The notes under the pieces were generated by a model, which searched no databases, was not told where the DNA came from, and saw nothing but the letters and a program-made list of their open reading frames with translations. DNA of 64,000 nucleotides, taken from NCBI RefSeq assembly GCF_000327485.1, contig NC_019943.1, positions 744,001 through 808,000 of the forward strand, in the 5' to 3' direction. Shown piece after piece: positions 17,022-25,572 of this stretch. The DNA is from Methanoregula formicica SMSP. GTDB taxonomy: Archaea; Halobacteriota; Methanomicrobia; Methanomicrobiales; Methanospirillaceae. Numbering within the stretch: the stretch's first letter is position 1; each line of letters opens with the position of its first letter. Made by a program: the position numbers and the translations under genes.

Positions 17022-18135
17022 GTGCGACAATCCCCTCTGGCCATGCGCCATGACCGGTGCTGCCGCCTGCCTTGCCGGGTTCGACGGGATTGCGGTTGTC
17101 ATCCACGGTTCCAGCGGGTGTTATTACTATCCCACGACCCTCCTCCATGCCCCGCTCCATGGTACGTTCATCCTCGAGGACGACGTGATCTTCGGGTCGG
17201 AGGACCGGCTCCAGGAGGTGATCGGCAGCCTGTCGGGAACGGGAAAACGGATCGCAGTCATCACGACCTGCGTTCCCGCCCTCCTTGGGGAAGACATCCG
17301 CTCCATGCTCGCCGAGCACGATGTGATCCTTGTCGACAGCCCGGGCTTTGCCGGGGACGTCGAGACCGGCTATGCCCGCGCCCTTGCCATGCTTGAACCC
17401 CGGGTTGACCCGGAATCGGCCGGTGTCAACATTGACGGGACCTGTCTCTTCGACCCGTTTGCTGCCGGGAACGTCCAGGAGATCAGAAGGCTCCTTGGCA
17501 TGGCGGCAGTCCCCGTTGCATCGGTCTTTTCATCGGACCGGTACGACCGCGTGCACCATGCTGCCCCGTACACCATCGGAACCAACGGGGACTTCCCCTC
17601 CGGAGTCGGGGACAATCTTGGCGGAATGCTGGGTCTTGCGGGCATCCGTGAGACTTTCGCCCGGATTGGCGACACTGTTGATGGTGCCGACTGCGACCCG
17701 GTCTTTTCGGAACTGGAGCAGCAGGAGGAGCGCCTTGTCCGGGCCTGCGACAAGTTTCTCCAGCGGTACGATCCCCCGTCTGCTGCGATCTTTGCCGGCT
17801 TCTCGTATGCCCTCTTTGCCGCTGAAGCCCTCCATACCTACCTCGACGCGGAGATCTGCTGCATCGGGACCCGGAATGCACCCGGCGAGAGCCGTTTCAG
17901 GGCTGAGCAGGTATCCGGTCTCTCGCGGGTCCGCGACCTGATCGCGACCCATGACCCGGACCTCGTGATAGGGTCCTCGTTCGAACGCTCGCTTACAGGA
18001 GAGAAAGCATTTACCGGGATCATCCCCCCGCTCCGGGGCCGGGTCAGGATCTATCCTGCACCGCTCGCCGGCATCAACGGCACACTCTCGTTCATGGAAT
18101 CGGTGCTGAACTCCTGCATGGATAAAAAACCCTGA
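17014..18135 (+). CDS. NifK-like component of a nitrogenase-like enzyme
   Basis: A 373-residue protein overlapping the NifD-like gene by 8 bases. Cysteines in P-cluster-like settings are C11 in WPCAMTGA, C36 in HGSSGCYYYP and C86 in TTCVPALLGED. Having three in this chain, plus three in the partner, resembles nitrogenase and methylthio-alkane reductase rather than BchB/ChlB, where one ligand is Asp. The remainder has Rossmann-like repeats (GVNIDGTCLFDPF, AIFAGFSYALFAAEAL, LVIGSSFERSL, PLAGINGTLSF). CCCCG...CGGGG hairpin sequence follows the stop at 18181-18197. Confidence 0.8.
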   Translation: MPECDNPLWPCAMTGAAACLAGFDGIAVVIHGSSGCYYYPTTLLHAPLHGTFILEDDVIFGSEDRLQEVIGSLSGTGKRIAVITTCVPALLGEDIRSMLAEHDVILVDSPGFAGDVETGYARALAMLEPRVDPESAGVNIDGTCLFDPFAAGNVQEIRRLLGMAAVPVASVFSSDRYDRVHHAAPYTIGTNGDFPSGVGDNLGGMLGLAGIRETFARIGDTVDGADCDPVFSELEQQEERLVRACDKFLQRYDPPSAAIFAGFSYALFAAEALHTYLDAEICCIGTRNAPGESRFRAEQVSGLSRVRDLIATHDPDLVIGSSFERSLTGEKAFTGIIPPLRGRVRIYPAPLAGINGTLSFMESVLNSCMDKKP

Positions 18136-18199
18136 TTTGGTCTCGCATTCCCTCAACCCTCCGACGGTGTTTCACTTTCACCCCGCGCACGCCGGGGGG

Positions 18200-18207
18200 T
18201 TATATAT
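18200..18207 (+). promoter_or_regulatory. TATA box upstream of the 18249 gene
   Basis: TTATATAT about 45 bases before the ATG; predicted start near 18229 leaves a 20-base leader containing AAGGTGG. It indicates that the following gene is transcribed separately from the nitrogenase-like operon. Confidence 0.5.
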
Positions 18208-18248
18208 CGCCCGGATCAACGCCTGTATACGACAGAAGGTGGTCGTGT

Positions 18249-18659
18249 ATGATGGAAAAAGCAGGGTATCTCCAGGCAACAAGGTCGCAGGCAGTTGACA
18301 GCGATGGCATCCCCCACGGGATTGTCGAGCTCCACATCCTCGGGAACCGGTACGCAATCCGCCGCTCCGACCTGATCCGGGCCGTCAGTGGCAGGGTCCA
18401 CGTCCAGGTCGAGGACCTTACCCGGAACTGGGGCGATTTCCTGGGCCAGACCCGGGGCCTTGCGCAGGTCTCGGCATCCGGAAAGGCCCTGAACATCGAC
18501 CTGTTCGGGCTGGGCAGTTATACCCTCTCGCTGTCATCGCTCAAGGCCGTGCTCTACGGCAAGGAACGCCTTGCGGTCATCGTCCGCATCCCCGAAGCCC
18601 CGCTGGTCAGGATCCGAAGGGTAACGGATGGCCAGCAGACCATTGGCGCCGCAGTCTGA
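18249..18659 (+). CDS. Unrecognised 136-residue soluble protein
   Basis: I do not recognise this protein. It is soluble-looking and beta-rich: GIVELHILGNRYAIRRSDLI, then VHVQVEDLTRNWGDFLGQ, ALNIDLFGLGSYTLSLSSLKAVL and LAVIVRIPEAPLVRIRRV. There are no cysteines or obvious catalytic motifs. It has its own TATA box and a GGTGG ribosome site 6-10 bases before the first of two adjacent ATGs. It lies 113 bases after the NifK-like gene, but a functional link is not shown. Confidence 0.6.
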   Translation: MMEKAGYLQATRSQAVDSDGIPHGIVELHILGNRYAIRRSDLIRAVSGRVHVQVEDLTRNWGDFLGQTRGLAQVSASGKALNIDLFGLGSYTLSLSSLKAVLYGKERLAVIVRIPEAPLVRIRRVTDGQQTIGAAV

Positions 18660-18811
18660 ATACCTCGCCATTTTTCCCTCTCCCCACACTCCTCTTTTAC
18701 GGCGGTAAGCGTGCAACATTAATAGTTCTGCGACAGATGATCATGCGTGAGTGAAGCCCACCAGTCCCGACGGTTCCGGGAGTGGTCCGGCACGGGCAGA
18801 AGGGTTCGGGT

Positions 18812-19750
18812 ATGGATACCATGGATGCGGATTACCGGGAGCTTGTTGAGAACCAGCAGGATCTCATTGTGCAGTTCAATCTCGAAGGGCGTCTCCTTTT
18901 TGTCAACGCGGCCTACTGCGCAATTGCAGGAAAGACCCGGGAGGAACTGAACAACAGCGTCTTCATGCCGGTGACCGGGGAGCGGTACTCCGATGTTGTC
19001 GCAACGCAGATGACCAAGCTCTTCCGTCCCCCCTATGCCTGCATTGTCGAACAGTGGCTCCCGACAAAGACGGGGCTGCGCTGCATCAGCTGGTCGGCCC
19101 GGTCCGTGCTTGGCCCCGACAACACGGTTGTCTCCATTGTTGCCACGGGGCGGGATGTCACCCCGCTGAAAAACGAGCAGAAAGCGATCCGGAAACGCGA
19201 TGCCGAGCTCATGGTCCTTCTTGAGAGCGGGGCGCAGATGTACTATACCCATACCCCCGACCACCGGATGGTCTTTGTCAGCCCGCGGATCCGCGACATG
19301 CTCGGGTGCCGCCCGGGCGAAGGAAAACGCCTCTGGACCGACTACCTGACCGACCACCCGATGAACGCTTCGGGTCTTGAACGGACGATCCGTGCCATCG
19401 CGTCCGGGAGACGGGAACCCCCCTACCGGCTGGAGATGGGAACCCGCGACGGGCGGAAAATCTGGGTCGAGGCAAACGAGGTCCCGGTGGTGAAAAACGG
19501 GAAGACGGTTGCGGTTGCCGGGTCCCTGACCGATGTCACCGACAGGATGCTGGTGGAAGAAGGCCTTGAAGAGGCAGGGCACCTCATCCCTGATTACACC
19601 GGTGACGAGCAGGTGAACGAGTACCGTGCCCGGATTGCCGGGAAACAGGCAAAGCGTCCTGCCGGGGTCTTCCGGGCGCTCTTTTCAAAGTCGTCCGATA
19701 CGGATGACGATGGCGATGCACCTGCGCTTTCGCAGGATGGCCCGAAATAA
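18812..19750 (+). CDS. Two-PAS-domain signalling protein without output domain
   Basis: About 312 residues. PAS 1 (about 10-125) has LVENQQDLIVQFNLEGRLLFVNAAYC and ends VSIVATGRDVTPLKNEQ. PAS 2 (about 130-255) has MVFVSPRIRDMLGCRP, a PAC-like ending GSLTDVTDRMLVEEGLEE, and is followed by a short disordered acidic tail. There is no histidine kinase, cyclase or HTH domain, so it probably acts as a sensor or adaptor. The ATG at 18812 is preferred; GTG at 18782 would add ten residues. Small PAS-only proteins are common in Methanomicrobiales. Confidence 0.8.
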   Translation: MDTMDADYRELVENQQDLIVQFNLEGRLLFVNAAYCAIAGKTREELNNSVFMPVTGERYSDVVATQMTKLFRPPYACIVEQWLPTKTGLRCISWSARSVLGPDNTVVSIVATGRDVTPLKNEQKAIRKRDAELMVLLESGAQMYYTHTPDHRMVFVSPRIRDMLGCRPGEGKRLWTDYLTDHPMNASGLERTIRAIASGRREPPYRLEMGTRDGRKIWVEANEVPVVKNGKTVAVAGSLTDVTDRMLVEEGLEEAGHLIPDYTGDEQVNEYRARIAGKQAKRPAGVFRALFSKSSDTDDDGDAPALSQDGPK

Positions 19751-19776
19751 TCCTCTGTCTTTTGGTATAGATGTGA

Positions 19777-19987
19777 TCGGACGGTGTACGTATTGTTCTA
19801 TCCGGACCGGCCTGTTTTCGTAGCTAACGTCGATATGTTATTGTATTTCTGCCGAATTTTTCCAACCGGTTCGTTTAGTACACCGTCCGACCCCCCGCAC
19901 TCTTTCGCTGATAGCTGCATTATTTCATAGGATTACGACGGGGATGGGCACCCAGACACGGATTTGCGGGGGGGTCGGGCGGTGTAC
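19777..19987. repeat. Three-copy 13-bp repeat, two inverted, in intergenic region
   Basis: TCGGACGGTGTAC occurs at 19777-19789, its exact reverse complement at 19878-19890, and a 12/13 copy (TCGGGCGGTGTAC) at 19975-19987. For the last two the similarity extends through the adjacent G-run, giving an imperfect inverted repeat of about 22 bp around some 75 bp of unique sequence. The stretch 19751-20358 has no supported gene; it holds these repeats and the structured element that follows. Confidence 0.7.
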
Positions 19988-20100
19988 ATATCTCCAGTAA
20001 GACAAATGAGTGAAAAGATTGAATGCGAAACCATATTGGGTATTTTAGTGGGGATGATTAGCCTGGAAAAATATGTTCAGATGAAATCTTCTCTCGCATA

Positions 20101-20250
20101 GATGGGGGCTGATGCCCCCATACCCCCGGTTGTGATGAACGGCCGCCGAAGTCGAAGAACGCTTCGCGTTCTTCTCCCATCTCACCTCAGTGAGGTTCGA
20201 TGTCCCGTAGGGCGCCCCGCGAGGGAGCCTGAGGCGGGGAGCTCTCACTC
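20101..20250. repeat. Dispersed structured repeat, copy A (multi-hairpin)
   Basis: The first 48 bases (20101-20148) are identical to 46621-46668. Hairpins are GGGGGC-TGAT-GCCCCC (20104-20119), GAAGAACGC-TTC-GCGTTCTTC (20154-20174) and ACCTCA-G-TGAGGT (20184-20196). The hairpin flanks GTCGAA and TTCTC recur in the other copies with different stems. It is intergenic between the PAS gene and the leuB-type gene. No convincing open reading frame runs through it. Confidence 0.75.
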
Positions 20251-20358
20251 ATACTCAAAGTGCAGGTGTCTTACAATGTCCCGGTGTGAATCCGATCCTT
20301 GACATACGTTTCAACAGATCGGAAAAAAGAAAAACTAGATTCGTGAAGAAGAACCCGG

Positions 20359-21480
20359 TCAGCAGCCCTTCTTCACGCACTCTGCTATATACGAGCCGGC
20401 CTTCGAGGTGCTGACCGCCTTCCCGCCAAGATCCCGGGTCACCATACCATCGCGGATACTCGCTTCGATAGCCTTTACCACTGCCGCTGCCGCCTCGTGC
20501 TCGCCAAGGTGGTCGAGGAGGAGCGATCCCGCCCAGATGGTGGCAATGGGGTTTGCCACTCCCCTGCCCTTGTATTTCGGTGCCGAGCCGTGGATCGGCT
20601 CGAACATGGAGGTGCCCTTCGGGTTGATGTTCCCGCCCGGGGCGAGGCCGAGCCCGCCCTGGATCATGGCGCCGAGGTCGGTGATGATATCCCCGAACAT
20701 GTTGGGGGTGACAACGACATCGAACCACTCGGGGTTTTTGACAAACCACATGGTGACGGCGTCCACGAAGTTGAACTCGGTAGTAACGCCCGGGTAGTTC
20801 TTTGCGGTATCCAAAAAGACATCGCGCCAGAGACCGTACACGTCCGAGAGGACGTTTGCCTTGTCCACCGAGGTGAGCTTCTTCTTCCGCTGCATCGCGA
20901 GGTTGAAGGCATAGGTCTGGACCCGGCGTGCACCCTCGCGGGTGATGACGCCGATCTGGTAGGCAATCTCTTCTGCGTCGCTCGTGACGTCCAGCCCGAA
21001 CTTCACGTTGTAGATGTCGCGGACAACGTCGAGCTCGATTGTCTGGTGCTTCCTGAACCGGGAGCCGATACCGACATAGAAGTCCTCGGTGTTCTCCCGC
21101 ACTACCACGAAGTCGATGTCCTTTGGCCCCTTGCCGGCAAGGGGGGTCTCGACGCCGTCAAGGAGTTTGATGGGGCGGAGGTTGACGTACTGGTCGAAGT
21201 GGAACCGGAGCGCGAGGAGGATGCCTTTCTCTAAGATCCCCGGTTTCACCCGGTCGTCGCCGATGGAACCGAAGTAGATGGCCTTGAACTTCTTCAGTTC
21301 GGCAAGGTCATCCTCAGTGACCAGCTTCTTCGTTGCAAGGTAACGGTCCGCCCCGATATCGAAGTCGGTCCACTCGATAGCGAAGTTGAACTTCTCCCCT
21401 GCTGCTTCCAGTACTTTCTTTCCCTCGGCCACGATCTCCGGGCCGATCCCGTCTCCACCGATTGATGCTATCTTGTACAT
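20359..21480 (-). CDS. leuB: Isopropylmalate/isocitrate dehydrogenase family protein
   Basis: A 373-residue beta-decarboxylating dehydrogenase: N-terminal [14 protein letters not shown], the substrate region [25 protein letters not shown], metal-binding [20 protein letters not shown] and the coenzyme loop [10 protein letters not shown]. It overlaps the leuD-type gene by 13 bases and lies third after leuC and leuD, so it is most likely 3-isopropylmalate dehydrogenase for leucine. The methanogen homoisocitrate dehydrogenase AksF (coenzyme B synthesis) is the main alternative; the two are not separable by eye. Confidence 0.87.
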   Translation of the reverse strand: MYKIASIGGDGIGPEIVAEGKKVLEAAGEKFNFAIEWTDFDIGADRYLATKKLVTEDDLAELKKFKAIYFGSIGDDRVKPGILEKGILLALRFHFDQYVNLRPIKLLDGVETPLAGKGPKDIDFVVVRENTEDFYVGIGSRFRKHQTIELDVVRDIYNVKFGLDVTSDAEEIAYQIGVITREGARRVQTYAFNLAMQRKKKLTSVDKANVLSDVYGLWRDVFLDTAKNYPGVTTEFNFVDAVTMWFVKNPEWFDVVVTPNMFGDIITDLGAMIQGGLGLAPGGNINPKGTSMFEPIHGSAPKYKGRGVANPIATIWAGSLLLDHLGEHEAAAAVVKAIEASIRDGMVTRDLGGKAVSTSKAGSYIAECVKKGC

Positions 21481-22022
21481 GCGGGTGTCTCCTTGAGTCC
21501 TTTTGCATATTCCACGAGCCCGCCGGCATCGATGATGCCCTGCATGAACTCCGGTACCGGTTCAATGGCGTACTTCTTGTTGTCCGCCTCAATGAACCCC
21601 TCTTTGATGTCCAGCCGGATCGCTGCCCCGTCGGCAATCTTGTCCGCATCCGGGCAGACCACCGGGAGCACGCCGACATTGACGGAGTTGCGGAAGAAGA
21701 TCCGGGCAAACGACTGTGCCACCACGACCTTCACCCCTCCCCCCACGAGGGCGAGCGGGGCGTGTTCGCGGGAGGAGCCGCAACCGAAATTGCGACCCCC
21801 GACGATGACATCCCCCGGCTTCACCTTCTTTGCATACTCGTCCCTCGTTCCTTCGAACGCATGCTTTGCCAGTTCGTCCGGGTTGTTGATGGTCAGGAAC
21901 CGGCCGGGGATGATCGCATCGGTATCGATATCGTCACCGAACTTCCAGGTCCGGGCATTCTTCGCCACCGGGCCCGACTCCGGTGCGATCTTCCTGACCG
22001 GGATGCTCTTCTTTGCCGCCAT
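21468..22022 (-). CDS. leuD: 3-isopropylmalate dehydratase / homoaconitase small subunit
   Basis: A 184-residue LeuD-type swivelling domain with an approximately 20-residue extension at the N-terminus. Conserved segments are [42 protein letters not shown] and [16 protein letters not shown]. The substrate loop after IIPG reads RFLTIN. In Methanocaldococcus homoaconitase this loop is YLRT and in isopropylmalate isomerase YLVY, so the specificity Arg of homoaconitase is absent here. That favours leucine synthesis, though the loop matches neither type. Translationally coupled with leuC, whose stop is 2 bases upstream. Confidence 0.88.
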   Translation of the reverse strand: MAAKKSIPVRKIAPESGPVAKNARTWKFGDDIDTDAIIPGRFLTINNPDELAKHAFEGTRDEYAKKVKPGDVIVGGRNFGCGSSREHAPLALVGGGVKVVVAQSFARIFFRNSVNVGVLPVVCPDADKIADGAAIRLDIKEGFIEADNKKYAIEPVPEFMQGIIDAGGLVEYAKGLKETPACTR

Positions 22023-22023
22023 G

Positions 22024-23274
22024 TCAGACCTCCCGCGGGTCGGTGATCTCGCCCGTGATCGCGCTCGCAGCCGCCGTTGCCGGCGAGCAGAGATAGACCT
22101 TCCCGTCCGTGCTCCCCTGCCTGCCTTTGAAGTTCCGGTTCGAAGTCGAGAGCGAGACTTCGCCCGGGGCGATCAGGCCGAACGCCCCGCCCATGCAGGG
22201 CCCGCAGCAGGGGGCCTCGACAAGGGCGCCTGCCTTCACGAACTTCTCGATGAGTCCTGCTTTTAAGGTCTTGAGGTACTCGTCCCGTGACGCCGGGATG
22301 ATGATGGTCCGGATCTTCGGGGAGAACTTCTTCTTGCCCAGCACCTCCGCAGCCTCCTTGAGGTCCTCGAACCTGCCGTTGGTGCAGGAGCCGATGAAGA
22401 CCTGGTGGACATGCGTCCCTGCCACTTTGCTCACAGGGACGCCGGTATCGACATTGTGCGGCACGGCGACCTGCGGTTCGAGGTCAGAGACATCATAGGA
22501 GCGCTTCTCCGCAAATGTTGCATCCGGGTCGCTGTCCAGTTCGAAGGGCTTCATCTTCCGGCGCCCTTTCATGTACTCCCACGTGACCTTGTCCGGGGCA
22601 ACGATGCCTGCCTTGCCGCCCATCTCGATGGCCATGTTGCAGAGCGTCATCCTGCCGGCCATGTCGAGTTTCCTGACGGTTTTCCCGGTGAACTCGATGG
22701 CCTTGTAGGTGGCCCCGTCAGCGCCGATATCGTGGGCGATCGCGAGGATGAGGTCCTTTGCCCCCACGCGCCGGGGGAATTTCCCCGATACCTCGGCACG
22801 GATCGTCTCGGGAACCTTGAAGTAGAGGGCCCCGAACTTCAGGGCAAAGCCCATGTCTGTGGAGCCGATACCGGTGGCAAATGCCCCTGCCGCCCCGTAC
22901 ATGCAGGTATGGGAGTCGGCCCCGACAACGATCTCGCCCGGGGCAGCCCGGCCCTTCTCGATCGTTACCTGGTGGCAGACCCCTTCGTTGATGTCATAGT
23001 TATGGATGTCCTGCTCAAAAGCGAACTTCCGCATGTAGACATGGTTGTTTGCCGCCTCGATGGAGTCCGCCGGGATCTGGTGGTCGAAGAGCATGATGAC
23101 ACGTTTCGGGTCAAAGACCTTCTTCCCGCCCATCTCGTAGAACTTCTGGATGGCAAGCGGGCCCGTGATGTCGTGGATCATCGCCCCGTCGAGGGGGGCC
23201 ATGACCACTTCGCCCGCCCTGATCTCCCTGCCACACTTTTTTGAGAATATCTTCTCCACGATTGTCGCTGCCAT
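22024..23274 (-). CDS. leuC: 3-isopropylmalate dehydratase / homoaconitase large subunit
   Basis: About 416 residues of the aconitase superfamily. The Fe-S ligands are in [11 protein letters not shown] (first Cys) and CCGPCMGG (two Cys), with [27 protein letters not shown] and [12 protein letters not shown] as further hallmarks, and [11 protein letters not shown] near the end. It isomerises 2-isopropylmalate to 3-isopropylmalate (or homocitrate to homoisocitrate) with the small subunit. ATG 23274 is preferred over TTG 23280. First gene of the leuC-leuD-leuB-like operon. Confidence 0.9.
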   Translation of the reverse strand: MAATIVEKIFSKKCGREIRAGEVVMAPLDGAMIHDITGPLAIQKFYEMGGKKVFDPKRVIMLFDHQIPADSIEAANNHVYMRKFAFEQDIHNYDINEGVCHQVTIEKGRAAPGEIVVGADSHTCMYGAAGAFATGIGSTDMGFALKFGALYFKVPETIRAEVSGKFPRRVGAKDLILAIAHDIGADGATYKAIEFTGKTVRKLDMAGRMTLCNMAIEMGGKAGIVAPDKVTWEYMKGRRKMKPFELDSDPDATFAEKRSYDVSDLEPQVAVPHNVDTGVPVSKVAGTHVHQVFIGSCTNGRFEDLKEAAEVLGKKKFSPKIRTIIIPASRDEYLKTLKAGLIEKFVKAGALVEAPCCGPCMGGAFGLIAPGEVSLSTSNRNFKGRQGSTDGKVYLCSPATAAASAITGEITDPREV

Positions 23275-23413
23275 GCTCAATCGTCTCTACTATTGACACG
23301 CACTGCTCATGTAGTTTCTGTGCACCACGTTTCGTGCACCGCCATGACTGCGACCGGGTTCGCAGTCAAAGTAAGGTTTAATCCCGTTTCTGGCCAAGGA
23401 TTATGCGAATACC

Positions 23414-24154
23414 ATGATGCGAAGACTGAACTTCCTCTGTATTGCGCTCGCCATCCTCATGGTGGCCGCGGTAGGCACCGTTGCTGCGGCAACGGGAGAT
23501 TCGTCAACAGACAAGGTCATCCATGCCCAGGGAAGCGGCAATATCATCGGGACGCCCGACCGGGCGCAGGTGACGTTGTCCGTCCAGACCGAGAATTCCG
23601 ATGTCAAGGTGGCCCAGGAACAGAACGCCGCCAAGATGACCAAGGTCATCGACGCCCTTGTGGCGGCCGGGATCCCCCGCGACGCCCTCAAGACAACCGG
23701 GTACAACATCTATGCCACGTACGACGACTCGGCCAAGGGATTCCTTGACCCCAAGGTCAAGTCCTACCGGGTGACCAATACCCTGACTATCACGCTCCAT
23801 GATGTCAGCAAGACCGGAGAAGTGATCGATCTTGCCGTTGCAAACGGCGCAAACCAGGCAGATTCCATCCAGTTCATGCTCTCTGATGCACAGGCCCTCC
23901 TGCTCCGGAACGAGGCCCTCAAGAAGGCCGTAGTTAATGCCAGGGCAGATGCTGAGGCGGTTGCCGGTGCCATGGGTGTCAACATCACCGGAACAGGAAC
24001 TGTCGAGATCTACCAGGGCTACATGCCGGTTGTGTACTCCAACTATGCACAGGATGCAGGAGGCAGGCTGGAGAAATCTGCAACCACCACTCCCATCCAG
24101 TCCGGTGACATTACGGTCAATGCGCAGGTCTCCGTGACCTACACCTACCAGTAA
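23414..24154 (+). CDS. Secreted SIMPL (DUF541) domain protein
   Basis: A 246-residue exported protein. A signal peptide (FLCIALAILMVAAVGTVAAA, about residues 7-26) precedes a SIMPL domain with IHAQGSGNIIGTPDRAQVTLSV, LKTTGYNIYATYDD, YRVTNTLTITL and AVVNARADAEAVAGAMGV, ending in VNAQVSVTYTYQ. SIMPL/BP26-like proteins form periplasmic or surface assemblies of unclear role. It is divergent from leuC; GGTTTAATCCC about 45 bases upstream may hold the promoter. Two adjacent ATGs (23414, 23417) are possible starts. T-rich sequence after the stop could terminate it. Confidence 0.88.
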   Translation: MMRRLNFLCIALAILMVAAVGTVAAATGDSSTDKVIHAQGSGNIIGTPDRAQVTLSVQTENSDVKVAQEQNAAKMTKVIDALVAAGIPRDALKTTGYNIYATYDDSAKGFLDPKVKSYRVTNTLTITLHDVSKTGEVIDLAVANGANQADSIQFMLSDAQALLLRNEALKKAVVNARADAEAVAGAMGVNITGTGTVEIYQGYMPVVYSNYAQDAGGRLEKSATTTPIQSGDITVNAQVSVTYTYQ

Positions 24155-24314
24155 TCTCCTTTTTTCTCCTCCGCTGCACGCTCTTCACAATGTTTTTAAT
24201 TTTGCAGCGTGATCATTTCATAAAACCCGCATGTGTGCCGGTCATTTCCGGTATACGATACAAAAAATCTCGAATATCCATCAATCAGCGGATACAATAG
24301 GATTGATTTTCACA

Positions 24315-24758
24315 ATGGAGCGCACGATCGGTTTTAAGGAGCGAAGGTATATTGAAGAGCTGCGGATCCTCACCAAGGCAACCGCCCTTGACTGCGTCAT
24401 CGATGACCGGTTCGACCGGGTCATCTACGTGATCCGGCAGGGCGACATGGGTCTTGCGATCGGGAAGAAAGGGGACAACATCAGGCGGCTGCAGAATGTT
24501 CTCGGGAAACGGATCGAGATGGTCGAATTCGCCGATACACCGGATGCGTTCATCGCCAATATCTTCAAACCGGCCGAGGTTTTGAGGGTGGAACGCCCGT
24601 CCCCGGACGCCCCGGTGAATGTTCTCGTCCGCCAGAGGAGCGACCTGGGGATCGCCATCGGGAAAGCCGGGTGCAATATCGAGAAGGCCCGGATCCTCAC
24701 CCGGCGGTTCTACAACACCGAGGTCGGGGAAGTCCTGCTCGAAAAGGAGGAAGCATGA
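24315..24758 (+). CDS. nusA: Archaeal NusA-like protein (two KH domains)
   Basis: A 147-residue protein with two KH domains: RVIYVIRQGDMGLAIGKKGDNIRRL (first GxxG) and VNVLVRQRSDLGIAIGKAGCNIEKA (second). This is the short archaeal NusA homologue lacking the S1 and RNA polymerase-binding domains. It is presumed to bind RNA and affect elongation or termination. In many euryarchaea the gene sits in the rpo-rps operon; here it precedes hisE with an ATGA overlap. ATG 24315 starts the conserved sequence; the open frame extends further upstream without conserved features. Confidence 0.9.
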   Translation: MERTIGFKERRYIEELRILTKATALDCVIDDRFDRVIYVIRQGDMGLAIGKKGDNIRRLQNVLGKRIEMVEFADTPDAFIANIFKPAEVLRVERPSPDAPVNVLVRQRSDLGIAIGKAGCNIEKARILTRRFYNTEVGEVLLEKEEA

Positions 24759-25057
24759 AGACGAATGTTGACCCGAAGGTCCTTGCCGAGCTCTGGGAGA
24801 TCATCTGCGACCGTGCGGATCACCCGAAGGAGGGGTCCTATACCACCCGGCTTCTGGCGGATGAGAAGGGGATCGACAAGGTGCTGGAGAAGGTGGGCGA
24901 GGAGTCCACGGAGTTCATCCTTGCCGTCAAGAACGGCGTTCCCGAGCGGACGGCGAGCGAGGCTGCCGACCTGTTCTTCCACGTACTCGTCGCACTCCGT
25001 GCCTCGGGCGTGAGCCTTGCGGACGTGATGGAAGAACTGGAACACCGCCGGAAATGA
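24755..25057 (+). CDS. hisE: Phosphoribosyl-ATP pyrophosphatase
   Basis: A 100-residue alpha-helical MazG-type hydrolase: LWEIICDRADHPKEGSYTTRLL, then GIDKVLEKVGEESTEFILAV with the EExxE metal-binding pattern, and SEAADLFFHVLVAL. It catalyses the second step of histidine synthesis, hydrolysing phosphoribosyl-ATP to phosphoribosyl-AMP. AAAGGAGG lies 4 bases before the ATG, and the ATG overlaps the nusA stop, implying coupling. Confidence 0.93.
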   Translation: MKTNVDPKVLAELWEIICDRADHPKEGSYTTRLLADEKGIDKVLEKVGEESTEFILAVKNGVPERTASEAADLFFHVLVALRASGVSLADVMEELEHRRK

Positions 25058-25081
25058 TTTGGGCCCGGCCCGTCCTCTCCC

Positions 25082-25534
25082 CTATTTCTGGAGAAATGCC
25101 ATAAGGTCGACCACCTGCGGGAGGTCCTCGTTTTTCTGTGCTGCCGTGGCAAGGACAGTCTCTTCCACAAAGATCGGAACGTCCCCGCGAAGCGCCAGCG
25201 CAATCCCGTCGCTCGGGCGGCAGTCCAGGTATTCCTCATGACGGTTGTTCACAAACACGAGCTGCGCATAGTAGACCCCGTCCTCAACGCTGTCGATCTG
25301 GAGGGAGCGCAGGGTGATGGAGAACTTTGCGCAGAGGTCTAAAAAGAGGTCGTGGGTGAACGGGCGGGGCAACACCTCCCGGTTCTTTGCGCTGTTGATG
25401 GAGACTGCCTCCCAAATCCCGATGAAGATCGGGAGGAATCGGTCGGAACCGTCCGTGAGGATCACCAGGGGGATTGTGGCGGTCTCCCCGGTTGCCATGA
25501 AAACGCCTTTGACCTCGCAACGAACCTGTGTCAT
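25082..25534 (-). CDS. DUF151 / bifunctional nuclease-domain protein
   Basis: A 150-residue DUF151 protein: LVILTDGSDRFLPIFIGIWEAVSI, RPFTHDLFLDLCAKF, VEDGVYYAQLVF and the signature LDCRPSDGIALALRGDVPIFVEE. A plant member has DNase and RNase activity; in archaea and bacteria the role is not established. Convergent with hisE and upstream of, but transcribed in the same direction as, nothing closely coupled (the flippase-like gene ends 38 bases before its start). Confidence 0.88.
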   Translation of the reverse strand: MTQVRCEVKGVFMATGETATIPLVILTDGSDRFLPIFIGIWEAVSINSAKNREVLPRPFTHDLFLDLCAKFSITLRSLQIDSVEDGVYYAQLVFVNNRHEEYLDCRPSDGIALALRGDVPIFVEETVLATAAQKNEDLPQVVDLMAFLQK

Positions 25535-25572
25535 GCCAGTGCACAGTGATTGCTGTCAACCGAGATAAGGGT

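Noticed and set aside
15200-18135. Reading the operon as dinitrogenase (NifHDK) or as CfbCD of F430 synthesis
   Set aside because: D- and K-like chains are about 130 residues too short for Nif and lack cofactor-ligand motifs; no NifB/E/N nearby. CfbCD has no K-like third gene.
20184-20200. GGTTCGAT as a tRNA T-loop
   Set aside because: No acceptor, D or anticodon stems fit around it; it belongs to the hairpin of the structured repeat.
24172-24209. CGCTGCA...TGCAGCG as a regulatory stem before the nusA-like gene
   Set aside because: Only seven base pairs around a 24-base AT-rich loop; no other support, probably chance.
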